Below the pieces are notes generated by a model. It was not told the DNA's origin and did not search any database. It saw only the letters and a list, made by a program, of their open reading frames with translations. This document shows, one piece after another, positions 1 through 7,075 of a stretch of DNA of 64,000 bases. Numbering within the stretch: the first letter of the stretch is position 1; the number at the start of each line of letters is the position of its first letter. Position numbers and translations under genes: made by a program. This DNA is from a virus. The DNA lies in the IMG/VR virus record IMGVR_UViG_3300011116_000925, positions 24,486 through 88,485 of that record. One strand, 5' to 3'.

Positions 1-244
1 GCTCCAACCTAATTAAAAATTCTTTTAACTTTCCATCATGAAGATTATTAATGACATAATCTCTCATATTAAGATTGTATCCATGTAAGAATTGTTCCAT
101 CAACCATAATGGTCCAAAAAATGACAACAATGGTAGATTCATAAAATCTAAAATACCATACAACTGGTATTTCATCATTTGCATAATTGATCCAATCATG
201 CCTAAAATATACCAGCAAATACAAAACAATAAAAATAAATTCAT
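1..244 (-). CDS. Partial small membrane protein (3' end outside window)
   Basis: Reading frame on the minus strand starts at an ATG at 244 and stays open to the window edge, giving at least 81 residues; the C-terminus is missing. AGGA lies seven bases before the ATG. The first ~25 residues (MNLFLLFCICWYILGMIGS) form a hydrophobic, probably membrane-spanning segment, and a second hydrophobic stretch (LPLLSFFGPLWLM) follows near residue 40. The tail turns polar (RDYVINNLHDGKLKEF). I do not recognise the family. It is the next gene downstream of the nucleotidyltransferase ending at 279, so it could be on the same transcript. A membrane location is inferred only from hydrophobicity. Confidence 0.5.
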   Translation of the reverse strand, partial: MNLFLLFCICWYILGMIGSIMQMMKYQLYGILDFMNLPLLSFFGPLWLMEQFLHGYNLNMRDYVINNLHDGKLKEFLIRLE

Positions 245-278
245 CAATGTATCCTAGGTAGTTGAAAGTTATAAAATA

Positions 279-1163
279 TCATTTATAACTTTCAACTAAT
301 TCACTAAGTTCTCGAATTAATTGATCCAATTGTGGAACTCTAACAATTGCCGTTGATAGATTACCATAATGAGATTCTAAACATTCCATCAACAGATTTT
401 TAATATCTGATTCTACTGGACCATGTTGTAATGTGCTCTTTGCATACAATTCTTCAAGAATTTTTTCTTTAGATTGGAAATAATTATCCAACATTTCAAA
501 TGTCCATTCACCACGGCGAATGCTTTTCAATTGTTCTCTATTGCGTTGAATATCCAGATCATGTTCTGTAAGAATTTGTTCAACTTCGTTCAGTAAACGA
601 ACGATATGATATGCAAATTTTAGATCATAACCAAATTGTTTGATACTAGCATCTCTTTTTGGATTAGTTGCATTACTCTTATTTTTAATCTTATGAAGTT
701 GAGCATAAGCATAACCCTTAAATTTATGCCAACATCCCTTATGTAGGAAAATTTTTCGCTGTTCTCTAATTCGTTCTGCAATTTGAGTGCTGTGAATCAC
801 ACAATTTCTAGGCACAAATAAACTATCCAACATATTTGGATTGTTATCCATGCAAAGTTGGAAATATTTTACAATTCCGTAAATAGAAAAATCATATTCT
901 ACATTTGAACTCGTATCAATAATATGATGTTCAGACCATACGTCAAATTTTTGAATCTGACGACCAAATCCTGCAATTTCACCAGCTAGGTGTGGGAATA
1001 CCAATTCCTTAGGAGGAATACAAATACCATATACGTCTCTGTCACTATCATCGTTATTCACACCATAGGCTTGGCTGCCCATAATTACCATCATAACGGT
1101 ATTATTAGGCAGCCACTGTGGCGGATGAATTACATTCTGTTTGGATAGATGATCTAAAATCAT
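279..1163 (-). CDS. RlaP/YcgL-like nucleotidyltransferase
   Basis: A 294-residue protein of the DNA polymerase beta-type nucleotidyltransferase superfamily, closest in style to COG3541 (RlaP/YcgL). The catalytic signature is visible near the N-terminus: a GS pair at residues 29-30 in IMGSQAYGV and the metal-binding D-x-D at 41-43 in DSDRDVYG, followed by the large alpha-helical C-terminal half usual for this family. RlaP proteins are associated with RNA ligases and are predicted to act in RNA repair; that role here is inference. The frame can be extended upstream to a TTG, but I choose the ATG at 1163 because a near-perfect promoter (TTGACC-16-TATACT) ends six bases before it and no Shine-Dalgarno sequence is present, suggesting a leaderless message. 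Confidence 0.8.
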   Translation of the reverse strand: MILDHLSKQNVIHPPQWLPNNTVMMVIMGSQAYGVNNDDSDRDVYGICIPPKELVFPHLAGEIAGFGRQIQKFDVWSEHHIIDTSSNVEYDFSIYGIVKYFQLCMDNNPNMLDSLFVPRNCVIHSTQIAERIREQRKIFLHKGCWHKFKGYAYAQLHKIKNKSNATNPKRDASIKQFGYDLKFAYHIVRLLNEVEQILTEHDLDIQRNREQLKSIRRGEWTFEMLDNYFQSKEKILEELYAKSTLQHGPVESDIKNLLMECLESHYGNLSTAIVRVPQLDQLIRELSELVESYK

Positions 1164-1169
1164 AGTATT

Positions 1170-1197
1170 AGTATAACAGTTCTGCAATCTTGGTCAA
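1170..1197 (-). promoter_or_regulatory. Sigma70-like promoter giving a leaderless mRNA
   Basis: TTGACC (1192-1197) and TATACT (1170-1175) are separated by 16 bases on the minus strand. The -10 box ends six bases before the ATG at 1163, so +1 is predicted at the A of the start codon. The same geometry recurs at 5103, 5184 and 20148. Confidence 0.6.
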
Positions 1198-1219
1198 GTT
1201 ACAGATTGAAGAAAAGTTA

Positions 1220-1777
1220 TTATTCAGAAACACTATTCAAGTCTGGTGGTAATCCCAAATCATTGTTTAATTTATTATACAAAGGAGCTGGAAGAGCACC
1301 CATTTTACCATTCATTACCTGATCTACCAAAGACGCGAGTTCTGGCCATGATTCCTTAACCTTTGTCGGACTTCTGTTGACAATTCGACTGATAATCTGA
1401 TGTTGAATAACTCGAATTTCTTCATTCTTGGCACGTAATTCTTCACCATATTTCATCATTGATTCAAATTCTTCATTTGTTACTGGAACTCGTTCTCCAC
1501 CATACGATCGACTTTGAGCAATTGGAATCATTCTGAATCCAAGATCAATTGTTCCCGTTCTTCCATCTTCCGCAACAACATAAACCATAGATTGTTGACT
1601 CAGATAATTCCCAGAAGGAGTATCAAGCATAGCACGAATATCCTCAGGAACTCTCATTAGAAGCAAATCAGCAAATTTATTCGTGTGTGTTTCCTTGTAA
1701 GATTTTGCAGCTGGAACCAATTTGACTTGTAGAGCCAAATTAGCGATATCTCCGGCATCTTGTCGATTAATTTTCAT
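1220..1777 (-). CDS. Conserved phage protein of unknown function (185 aa)
   Basis: The start is placed at the ATG at 1777 (MKINRQDAGD) because TAGGA precedes it; a longer frame reaches upstream without a ribosome binding site. The protein is soluble, with a mixed alpha/beta central part and a charged helical stretch around residues 110-135 (EELRAKNEEIRVIQHQ), then a basic segment (RIVNRSPTKVKESWPE). There is no membrane segment and no motif I can assign. It ends a run of small minus-strand genes from 3429 down to 1220, most of them overlapping or nearly abutting, which look like one transcription unit. No function is claimed. Confidence 0.6.
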   Translation of the reverse strand: MKINRQDAGDIANLALQVKLVPAAKSYKETHTNKFADLLLMRVPEDIRAMLDTPSGNYLSQQSMVYVVAEDGRTGTIDLGFRMIPIAQSRSYGGERVPVTNEEFESMMKYGEELRAKNEEIRVIQHQIISRIVNRSPTKVKESWPELASLVDQVMNGKMGALPAPLYNKLNNDLGLPPDLNSVSE

Positions 1778-1793
1778 AATATTTTTTCCTAAG

Positions 1794-2213
1794 TTATGGT
1801 GATACAATGGCAATATGACGTGGAATAACGGTATTGTTTTTTGTTTGACCAGCTGATTCAGAAGTTGTCGTCATTGGTACCGCATTGAACAATGTTTCAA
1901 GGATCTTCTTCTCTCGCTCCATTTTATGAGTCTGTAGAAAGGTCATTAGATCCATATTTGGAGCAGACGGAAGCAATCGCATTTCATTTTCAGAATTAAG
2001 ATAATAAGCATTTATGGTAATTCCTCGAAGTGAATTCACCTTATCAATATAATATTGATCTCGCCTAAACCATCTAGATGCACCATCTACCAAATCCTTG
2101 GCTCGATATTTGGCTGTAACCAGACTAATGTAGTGCGGAGTAGCAACAAATCCCTTATTACTATAATTAAATTTTCCTGTGCCATCTGCAATCAAATAAA
2201 AATTCTTACTCAT
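1794..2213 (-). CDS. Unknown protein (139 aa)
   Basis: ATG at 2213 overlaps the stop of the preceding gene (ATGA), and GGAG lies about eight bases upstream, so translational coupling is likely. The N-terminus (KNFYLIADGTGKFNYSNKG) and the region up to residue 75 look like a small beta-rich fold with several aromatic residues; the C-terminal third is helical then Ser/Thr-rich. No recognisable catalytic motif. It belongs to the run of small genes downstream of the AAA ATPase. Confidence 0.55.
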   Translation of the reverse strand: MSKNFYLIADGTGKFNYSNKGFVATPHYISLVTAKYRAKDLVDGASRWFRRDQYYIDKVNSLRGITINAYYLNSENEMRLLPSAPNMDLMTFLQTHKMEREKKILETLFNAVPMTTTSESAGQTKNNTVIPRHIAIVSP

Positions 2214-2404
2214 TCCTTCTCTCCTTCAATTTTAAGAAACAATTCAATAGCTTGATCTGGATAATAGGCGCCATGAATCATTATGGCTTCCGTTATTTCC
2301 ATATCTGTAAGATGTAGATCTCTACCTTGGGATGCCTTAAATGAATCCCGCAAATATCCACACATCACAATATCATCGTTTGATAGATTTCTATGTGATG
2401 ACAT
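2210..2404 (-). CDS. Unknown small protein (64 aa)
   Basis: I place the start at the ATG at 2404 (MSSHRNLSND), which overlaps the end of the upstream gene by 14 bases. A longer in-frame extension exists but would run through the upstream gene. The C-terminal half (DLHLTDMEITEAIMIHGAYY, then QAIELFLKIEGEKE) looks like two or three helices. Its stop overlaps the next ATG. Function unknown. Confidence 0.45.
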   Translation of the reverse strand: MSSHRNLSNDDIVMCGYLRDSFKASQGRDLHLTDMEITEAIMIHGAYYPDQAIELFLKIEGEKE

Positions 2405-2636
2405 AATCAATTGCTTCCTTTTTAGTTTTAAATGGACCATATACTCTAACGAATTCATCCGCAATACTATTGAATATCATTAGATCACCACCTTTAAGGA
2501 ATCTAAAAGGAATTGGTTCACGATCTATTGCAAAACCAAGGTAATATCTAAAAGATACATATGATGGTTTATTCTGATATTTTTCATATTCAGTTTGAAT
2601 AAACCTATGTAGTTCTAGTCCAGATTTAATTTTCAT
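2391..2636 (-). CDS. Unknown small protein (81 aa)
   Basis: A short frame with ATG at 2636, three bases after the stop of the upstream gene. The C-terminus reads VYGPFKTKKEAIDYV, a pattern common in small alpha/beta phage proteins in which an aromatic strand leads into an amphipathic helix. I cannot name the family. Its position in the tightly packed run between 3429 and 1220 supports it as a real gene. Confidence 0.5.
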   Translation of the reverse strand: MKIKSGLELHRFIQTEYEKYQNKPSYVSFRYYLGFAIDREPIPFRFLKGGDLMIFNSIADEFVRVYGPFKTKKEAIDYVIT

Positions 2637-2639
2637 TAA

Positions 2640-2948
2640 TTAAATCATATCTGCATTTGTATATACAAATGCCCAAAAAAACCAACCAATATTCCCACGT
2701 GGATCTTTCAGTTGGAATTGTTTTCCACATTCACGACGAATCTTTACCTTTGATACCACTTCCATAATATCACCAGGATTAGCAACTGAAGAAGTTTGCC
2801 AACCAATTAACTTACCACTAGTATTGGTAATCATTTCTCCTGCACTATTGGTGCCACCAGTGATATATGGTTCCTGTCGCTTATCCAAGAACAACATTTG
2901 TCGCATCTTGATCTTAGCACCAGGAACCATTAGAGTTCTCTTCAACAT
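2640..2948 (-). CDS. Unknown protein (102 aa)
   Basis: ATG at 2948 overlaps the last codons of the upstream gene (2942). The sequence is beta-rich with many Gly and Thr residues (YITGGTNSAGEMITNTSG) and ends in an aromatic patch (IGWFFWAFVY) that could be a buried strand or a membrane-contacting segment. No catalytic motif is visible and I do not recognise the family. Confidence 0.5.
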   Translation of the reverse strand: MLKRTLMVPGAKIKMRQMLFLDKRQEPYITGGTNSAGEMITNTSGKLIGWQTSSVANPGDIMEVVSKVKIRRECGKQFQLKDPRGNIGWFFWAFVYTNADMI

Positions 2949-3319
2949 AATTCTGAATCTTCTTCTTTCAATTCTTTCAATTGGATTTCAAGTTCTTTAA
3001 TTTTTTTCTGCCGAGTCTTTCTGATTAGGGCAGTTTGTGCAGTAATGGGAGTAATGCAAGTTTTTTCAATAAATCCACCATCACCCCAAAACCAAAAATT
3101 ATCCATTGTGACAGCAACTTCAATAATGTGTTGAAGTTTGCCTTCAAATACTCCTAAAAATTTATGATTTGCTGCAATATGATTTTCAACCGTTTGATCT
3201 TCACTCCAAACAATCCACAAGCCCATTTCATTGGGCTTGTGTTTCTTCATAAGGGTCTTGTATGCTTTACCCTTTTTGAAAAGCTGAAGTTTATTCTGAA
3301 GGTTGAAAGTATTATTCAT
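2942..3319 (-). CDS. Unknown protein with C-terminal coiled coil (125 aa)
   Basis: The ATG at 3319 overlaps the stop of the 36-residue gene upstream (TAATG), so the two are probably translationally coupled. Residues 95-122 (RKTRQKKIKELEIQLKELKE and following) form a highly charged helix typical of a short coiled coil. The middle is aromatic (DNFWFWGDGGF). Function unknown; the coupling to a predicted membrane peptide may matter. Confidence 0.55.
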   Translation of the reverse strand: MNNTFNLQNKLQLFKKGKAYKTLMKKHKPNEMGLWIVWSEDQTVENHIAANHKFLGVFEGKLQHIIEVAVTMDNFWFWGDGGFIEKTCITPITAQTALIRKTRQKKIKELEIQLKELKEEDSELC

Positions 3320-3429
3320 TAGAATAATCGAGTGACCCTGTCCAGTGTCACCAGGGTCATCATAACAACCCCACTAACACCAAAAGTCATAACAAGATTG
3401 GTAGCAAAGTTCATAAGAACGAAACTCAT
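3319..3429 (-). CDS. Very small single-span membrane peptide (36 aa)
   Basis: A frame of 36 codons starts at the ATG at 3429 with a strong AGGAG eight bases upstream and ends in a stop overlapping the next ATG (TAATG). The peptide is almost entirely hydrophobic (FATNLVMTFGVSGVVMMTLV) with a short charged tail (DRVTRL), so it is predicted to span the membrane once. The good ribosome binding site and the coupled stop/start argue that it is translated. It sits directly downstream of the AAA ATPase. Function unknown. Confidence 0.6.
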   Translation of the reverse strand: MSFVLMNFATNLVMTFGVSGVVMMTLVTLDRVTRLF

Positions 3430-3441
3430 TTTTATTTCTCC

Positions 3442-4488
3442 TTACTTCATCACAGTGATTTCAGCAATACGCTTCCAACGATCCGGCTCAGTCTTGTACA
3501 CATCAGCAATCTTCTGAACCGTACGCAAAGACAATTCACGGAGCCGACCAAGATTAGCGAACATGAAATCCACAATTTGATCGACCGCGGTAGGATCAGT
3601 GAATTCGTACGAATCGAGCATACCATCCTGTACAATCTGTCGAATTCGAAGCATCTTCTCTCGAGTGCTATGAATCGTCAGATCGATATAATGACTCCGC
3701 GATTCGAGAGCCTCGAGATGGCCTCGAATCTTCTTGCTGCGAACGTGATCAAAATTCACATTCGTGATGAAAATTGCAGAGCCCTTGAACTCGAAGCGGT
3801 TAGGTACGCCCTCCTGACGGAGCAGTCGACTGTCACTATTCCAGCTGATGAACCTCTTGGCGCTGGTATCGAGTGCAGCCTTCAAAATGTTCAGCGCAAT
3901 CTCGTCGAACAGGATGCTATCACAATCGTCGAAAGCCAGGACACAACCAGGTTCACTATATTCGAACAGCTTAGCATAGAGACCCAGAGCACTCATGCTG
4001 CCCTTGACAATCTCATACTTGACCTTGGTCTGTGCAATAACATCGAACATGCCCGAACGCTGGAGCACCTGTTCGACGCCAAAGCTCTTGCCGATGCCCG
4101 GAGGACCCGAGACGATCATCGATCGAACCGAACCATTCACGGCACCCTGGGTCATTACATCCAGAATCTCGAAGCGCTCACGGACTCGTTCGATGATCTG
4201 TTCATCGGTTTCCTCGACCTTCGGTTTCACATCAGGGACTTCAGTAGTTGATACCACGGTCGTATGCAGCGAATCGAGCATGTTGACAGTAGCAGGAATA
4301 ATGTATTCCTTCTTCGCGACCTTCACTCGAATGTTCTTGTTTTCGTATTCACCAGGAAGATCATCATTGGACTTAACGGTCACAAAACCGCCCTTCGTAC
4401 CAACTTGAAAATCCTTGACCAATTCAAAGGTCATTCCCGACACATCAATGCCTCGGAACGTCCCTTTAGTGATTGTAACGTAGCTCAT
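3442..4488 (-). CDS. AAA family ATPase (348 aa), unusually GC-rich
   Basis: A P-loop ATPase of the AAA class. Residues 128-135 (GPPGIGKS) are Walker A, 182-190 (CVLAFDDCD) give Walker B, and a later ESR segment could supply an arginine finger. Residues 1-75 form a separate, beta-rich N-terminal domain, followed by an acidic linker (EVPDVKPKVEETDEQ). Its substrate is unknown; AAA proteins of this kind usually remodel protein or nucleoprotein complexes. GAGG lies four bases before the ATG. Base composition stands out: bases 4081-4140 contain 34 G+C of 60, well above the flanking genes, and codons are correspondingly shifted. This could mean high expression, as also seen in gp23, or recent acquisition. 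Confidence 0.8.
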   Translation of the reverse strand: MSYVTITKGTFRGIDVSGMTFELVKDFQVGTKGGFVTVKSNDDLPGEYENKNIRVKVAKKEYIIPATVNMLDSLHTTVVSTTEVPDVKPKVEETDEQIIERVRERFEILDVMTQGAVNGSVRSMIVSGPPGIGKSFGVEQVLQRSGMFDVIAQTKVKYEIVKGSMSALGLYAKLFEYSEPGCVLAFDDCDSILFDEIALNILKAALDTSAKRFISWNSDSRLLRQEGVPNRFEFKGSAIFITNVNFDHVRSKKIRGHLEALESRSHYIDLTIHSTREKMLRIRQIVQDGMLDSYEFTDPTAVDQIVDFMFANLGRLRELSLRTVQKIADVYKTEPDRWKRIAEITVMK

Positions 4489-4523
4489 TTAACCTCAACA
4501 ATTAGTTGTTAACTGCTTACTTA

Positions 4524-4529
4524 ATTATA
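4524..4529 (-). promoter_or_regulatory. Possible -10 box (TATAAT) of the AAA ATPase gene
   Basis: A TATAAT sits about 35 bases upstream of the ATG at 4488, leaving room for an untranslated leader that contains the GAGG ribosome binding site. No convincing -35 box is at the optimal distance (TTG-rich sequence lies 17-19 bases further up), so this is a tentative call. Confidence 0.3.
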
Positions 4530-4606
4530 ATAACAAATCTTAGGAAAAACACAAGCAAATAATAGAGTAATATTAATGCGTTATCAACCTATTTTGAGTA
4601 ATTTTA

Positions 4607-4846
4607 TTACTTAGATTTGTCAATGATTTCAAACATGGTCGGAAGCACTCCAGTCATTTCTGATGCACTCCCACTGGTAATACGTATCTCCTTGAATTCA
4701 CTACATAATACCGATGTCATATTCATGTAACTATCATAAGTTCCATGCTTACGACTAATGGTTATATAGATTCTACCATTACGATTAGCTTGCCTAAAAC
4801 GTATACCTGGATGATTTTTACGTGCCTGTCCCAAATCTAGGGTCAT
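4607..4846 (-). CDS. Unknown small protein (79 aa), possible paralogue of its neighbour
   Basis: ATG overlaps the stop of the upstream gene (ATGA). The protein is basic in its first half (QARKNHPGIRFRQANRNGRI) and its last 14 residues (GVLPTMFEIIDKSK) resemble the end of the upstream protein (GPLPDMLTIIKDTE), hinting at an old duplication. No known domain is recognised. Confidence 0.5.
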   Translation of the reverse strand: MTLDLGQARKNHPGIRFRQANRNGRIYITISRKHGTYDSYMNMTSVLCSEFKEIRITSGSASEMTGVLPTMFEIIDKSK

Positions 4847-5103
4847 TCAGTGTCCTTAATAATAGTAAGCATATCAGGGAGTGGTCCATATGGATACCCT
4901 ATACGGCTCTCTAAATCAGATTTCCGTTCTATGCGTTGAATACCCAAAAAATATCGACCAATTTGAATACCCCATAATCGAGTGATTTCTCTTGACACAT
5001 TCTCAGGTAGAGCCCGCCTTCGGATGATTGTACCAGGGGTGTACAACCAATTTTCGATTGTAATACCTACCCGATTTCTCAACTTACCCGAGTAAATTCT
5101 CAT
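4843..5103 (-). CDS. Unknown small basic protein (86 aa)
   Basis: The start is set at the ATG at 5103 (MRIYSGKLRN). An in-frame TTG lies two codons earlier, but a consensus TTGACA promoter with a -10 box ending six bases before this ATG, and no ribosome binding site, point to a leaderless message starting here. The protein is Arg-rich (IIRRRALPENVSREITRLWG) and may bind nucleic acid, which is only a guess. It is divergently oriented from the cREC gene at 5184. Confidence 0.5.
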   Translation of the reverse strand: MRIYSGKLRNRVGITIENWLYTPGTIIRRRALPENVSREITRLWGIQIGRYFLGIQRIERKSDLESRIGYPYGPLPDMLTIIKDTE

Positions 5104-5109
5104 ATTCAA

Positions 5110-5137
5110 ATGCTAACAGAATTCATTCAATTGTCAA
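5110..5137 (-). promoter_or_regulatory. Consensus TTGACA promoter, leaderless geometry
   Basis: TTGACA (5132-5137), 16 bases, TAGCAT (5110-5115), six bases, ATG at 5103. The spacing is identical to that at 1163. It forms the left half of a divergent promoter pair. Confidence 0.55.
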
Positions 5138-5149
5138 CCATTAAAAGTA

Positions 5150-5177
5150 TTGTTTTTATAATAAAATATGTTACTAT
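5150..5177 (+). promoter_or_regulatory. Divergent promoter for the cREC gene, leaderless geometry
   Basis: TTGTTT (5150-5155), 16 bases, TACTAT (5172-5177), six bases, ATG at 5184. The boxes are weaker than those of the opposite promoter, but the spacing is exactly the same and no ribosome binding site is present. Confidence 0.4.
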
Positions 5178-5183
5178 AACACA

Positions 5184-5492
5184 ATGTATAAGATGTACCT
5201 CGATGATCTTAGGAATCCAAAAAATAATGGATTTATAATTGTCAGAAGCTTCAATGAAGCAGTGCAATATGTACAGACCCATGGATTTCCATCATATGTA
5301 AGCTTTGATCATGATTTAGGTGATCACGCAGAAAAAACAGGATATGATTTTGCCAAATATTTGGTGGATCTTGACCTAAATGGTATTATGAAAATGCCAG
5401 ATAATTTTGATTTCAATGTACACAGTGCTAATCCGGTTGGAGCTACCAATATCAAAAACTACATGGAGAATTATCTTCGTTACCGAGATTAA
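5184..5492 (+). CDS. Cyclic-phosphate processing receiver domain (cREC) protein
   Basis: A compact 102-residue protein with the full pattern of the cREC family: acidic pair in YLDDLR (residues 5-10), the FDHDLG motif (41-46), GYDFAK (53-58) and the terminal HSANPVG motif (80-86). cREC proteins have a receiver-like fold but carry extra His and Asp residues and are predicted, from comparative genomics of RNA-repair loci, to process cyclic phosphate ends. The first ATG is used because the conserved YLDD motif begins four residues later. It is followed after eight bases by an alpha/beta hydrolase on the same strand, in a two-gene plus-strand island inside a minus-strand region. Substrate in this phage is unknown. 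Confidence 0.8.
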   Translation: MYKMYLDDLRNPKNNGFIIVRSFNEAVQYVQTHGFPSYVSFDHDLGDHAEKTGYDFAKYLVDLDLNGIMKMPDNFDFNVHSANPVGATNIKNYMENYLRYRD

Positions 5493-5500
5493 ATATCTAT

Positions 5501-6091
5501 ATGGTAACATTGGTTTATATTCATGGAGCTAATGCAACTGGAAACAGTTGGAATTATTTAAGAAGTAAAATAAAAGCAACCAATGAATATATCTTAGAAT
5601 ATTCAAGTTCAGTAAGATTTGAACAAAATTTTCAGAATATGATTAAATCTACTGAAAATTTAAATAGAGTATATCTAATTGGTCATAGTCTTGGTGGCAT
5701 ATATGCATATTATCTAGCCAATAAAATGCAAGGCAGATGTTTAGGTGGAATGAGTATTTCAACACCATTTGGTGGTATAAAATCTGCTTATCTACTTGGC
5801 TTCATTTTCCCATTTTATGCATTATTCCAAGATATAAAACCAACAAGTAAAGTTATTTCTCACATTTCCAATATCAAAAATATCAAAAATTGGACACAAG
5901 TAATAACTCACAAAGATTTTAGTCCATTACTTAGAAATAATAATGACGGTGTGGTGACCGTTGCTAGTCAACATAAAATCAACTGTGAAAAAATTACAAT
6001 GAATTTTAGCCACAATGAAATCCTGCAAAGTTCATCACTTGCAGGATTGATCATTAATAAAAGTGGTTTAAATTTAAATTCACAAATTTAA
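5501..6091 (+). CDS. Alpha/beta hydrolase (lipase/esterase-like)
   Basis: A 196-residue serine hydrolase of the alpha/beta fold. The N-terminal strand ends in the oxyanion motif IHGANATG (7-14); the nucleophile elbow is GHSLGG (61-66, Ser63). The likely acid is Asp149 in NNNDGVVT and the likely base His171 in NFSHNEI, giving a complete triad in the expected order. The pattern resembles PGAP1-like and lipase-type esterases that act on lipid or thioester substrates. No signal peptide is visible, so it probably acts in the cytoplasm; two hydrophobic stretches around 98-110 may be a lid. It lies directly after the cREC gene. Its end overlaps the oppositely oriented SpeD-like gene by four bases. 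Confidence 0.8.
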   Translation: MVTLVYIHGANATGNSWNYLRSKIKATNEYILEYSSSVRFEQNFQNMIKSTENLNRVYLIGHSLGGIYAYYLANKMQGRCLGGMSISTPFGGIKSAYLLGFIFPFYALFQDIKPTSKVISHISNIKNIKNWTQVITHKDFSPLLRNNNDGVVTVASQHKINCEKITMNFSHNEILQSSSLAGLIINKSGLNLNSQI

Positions 6092-6483
6092 TCAGCCTGT
6101 CGAACAAAATAGTGAATTCGTTCTGCAGCATTTCCAAAATATTCTCTGCAACAATTTACTACTTCATTGACATCATATGGTTTGCAACTAAAACAATCAA
6201 AATAATAAGAACCTAATCCAGTATTCTTGGGATCATATTCAACAAAATGAACACATATATTTGACGTTTCTATCAATTGCATAGCAGTAATGCCTAGTTT
6301 ATTACCACTTCCAAATCGAACGATTTGAGGTTCTCCATATGGTACCATATCGATACGAGTTACCAAATCTTTGATAAAGGCATAAATTAAATCAGGATCA
6401 CTAATCTTTTTAATATCTGCGCCGCCTGCATCAATTGATAGATGATATCCCCAATATGGGGAATTGTCGTCAGTTGTGTTCAT
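6088..6483 (-). CDS. SpeD-family pyruvoyl decarboxylase (AdoMetDC-like; possibly arginine/ornithine decarboxylase)
   Basis: The 131-residue product aligns with the single-domain prokaryotic AdoMet decarboxylase fold. WGYHLSIDAGG matches the N-terminal strand, ETSNICVH (72-79) matches the self-cleavage region ESHxxIH, and FDCFSC (95-100) matches the DVFTC strand. Ser74 would become the pyruvoyl group; His79 and Cys100 are kept; the usual Glu before the serine is Thr73 and the following His is Asn75. Known SpeD homologues, including viral ones, have switched substrate to arginine or ornithine, and the agmatinase gene at 7622 makes arginine decarboxylation attractive here (inference). The start at 6483 follows a TATAAATA late promoter and AAAGGG; a longer TTG frame would swallow that promoter. 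Confidence 0.7.
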   Translation of the reverse strand: MNTTDDNSPYWGYHLSIDAGGADIKKISDPDLIYAFIKDLVTRIDMVPYGEPQIVRFGSGNKLGITAMQLIETSNICVHFVEYDPKNTGLGSYYFDCFSCKPYDVNEVVNCCREYFGNAAERIHYFVRQAD

Positions 6484-6515
6484 TACATAAAATCCCTTTC
6501 TAGGCTTCTTAGATC

Positions 6516-6523
6516 TATTTATA
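6516..6523 (-). promoter_or_regulatory. T4-type late promoter (TATAAATA)
   Basis: An exact TATAAATA lies on the minus strand 32 bases before the SpeD-like ATG at 6483, in the space after the upstream gene ends (6554). T4-like late sigma factors recognise this box. It supports moving the SpeD-like start downstream to 6483. Confidence 0.6.
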
Positions 6524-6553
6524 AGTTCTTTTGATGAAAGAATCAATTTCTTT

Positions 6554-7072
6554 CTAATCGTATATTTTAGGAAATCCTACTATCATTTTTCGTTTTTTTG
6601 TTCCCATTATTTCACGATAATAATGATATCCATCATCATCCAATTCAATTTTTTTCCCAGGCAATAATAACTTAACATAAGTATTGGATACTGGTTTAGC
6701 ACCTAATTTAATAAAATGATCTTCCATTTTATCACTAACTTCAGACCATGTTGTTTTCATAGATAAGTCTTGTTTTGATAATAAGTGGAAATCCCTAGTT
6801 CCCTGTTTTGTCTGATTTGTACCACTTGCTATTCCTTTTCTACCAAATGAATCTTTATAAATGCGGAATGCAGTAATATGATCACCACGCTTAATTATTT
6901 TCCAAATTCCAGAATCATAGATTAATTCTTTTTTATCTTTCGCACCCTTATATCCACCAACATATGAATATGATTTAGATAGCATATCCCATATTTGATC
7001 TACATATTCTTGTTTTGCATCTGGATCAATGAGATTTAATACTCTTTCCAGAAGCATAATATCAGCTTTCAT
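6554..7072 (-). CDS. Conserved phage hypothetical protein (172 aa)
   Basis: GAGGAAATGAAA precedes the ATG at 7072, so this start is firm. The sequence has a recurrent phage pattern: GGYKGAKDKKEL, a strand reading IWKIIKRGDHITAFRIYK, GRKGIASG, a WSEVS helix and HYYREIMGTKKRK near the end. I have no functional name for it. It could be a small alpha/beta transferase-like fold, but no catalytic motif can be defended. It is four bases from the ADP-ribosyltransferase-like gene and is probably cotranscribed with it. Confidence 0.55.
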   Translation of the reverse strand: MKADIMLLERVLNLIDPDAKQEYVDQIWDMLSKSYSYVGGYKGAKDKKELIYDSGIWKIIKRGDHITAFRIYKDSFGRKGIASGTNQTKQGTRDFHLLSKQDLSMKTTWSEVSDKMEDHFIKLGAKPVSNTYVKLLLPGKKIELDDDGYHYYREIMGTKKRKMIVGFPKIYD

Positions 7073-7075
7073 TTT

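Noticed and set aside
75-257. 60-residue plus-strand frame at the window start
   Set aside because: The opposite strand has a membrane-protein frame with a ribosome binding site; the plus frame has neither signal nor domain.
3577-4251. A 224-residue open frame on the plus strand
   Set aside because: It lies antisense within the GC-rich AAA ATPase, whose Walker motifs prove the minus-strand frame; high GC makes long antisense frames likely, and no ribosome binding site or domain is seen.
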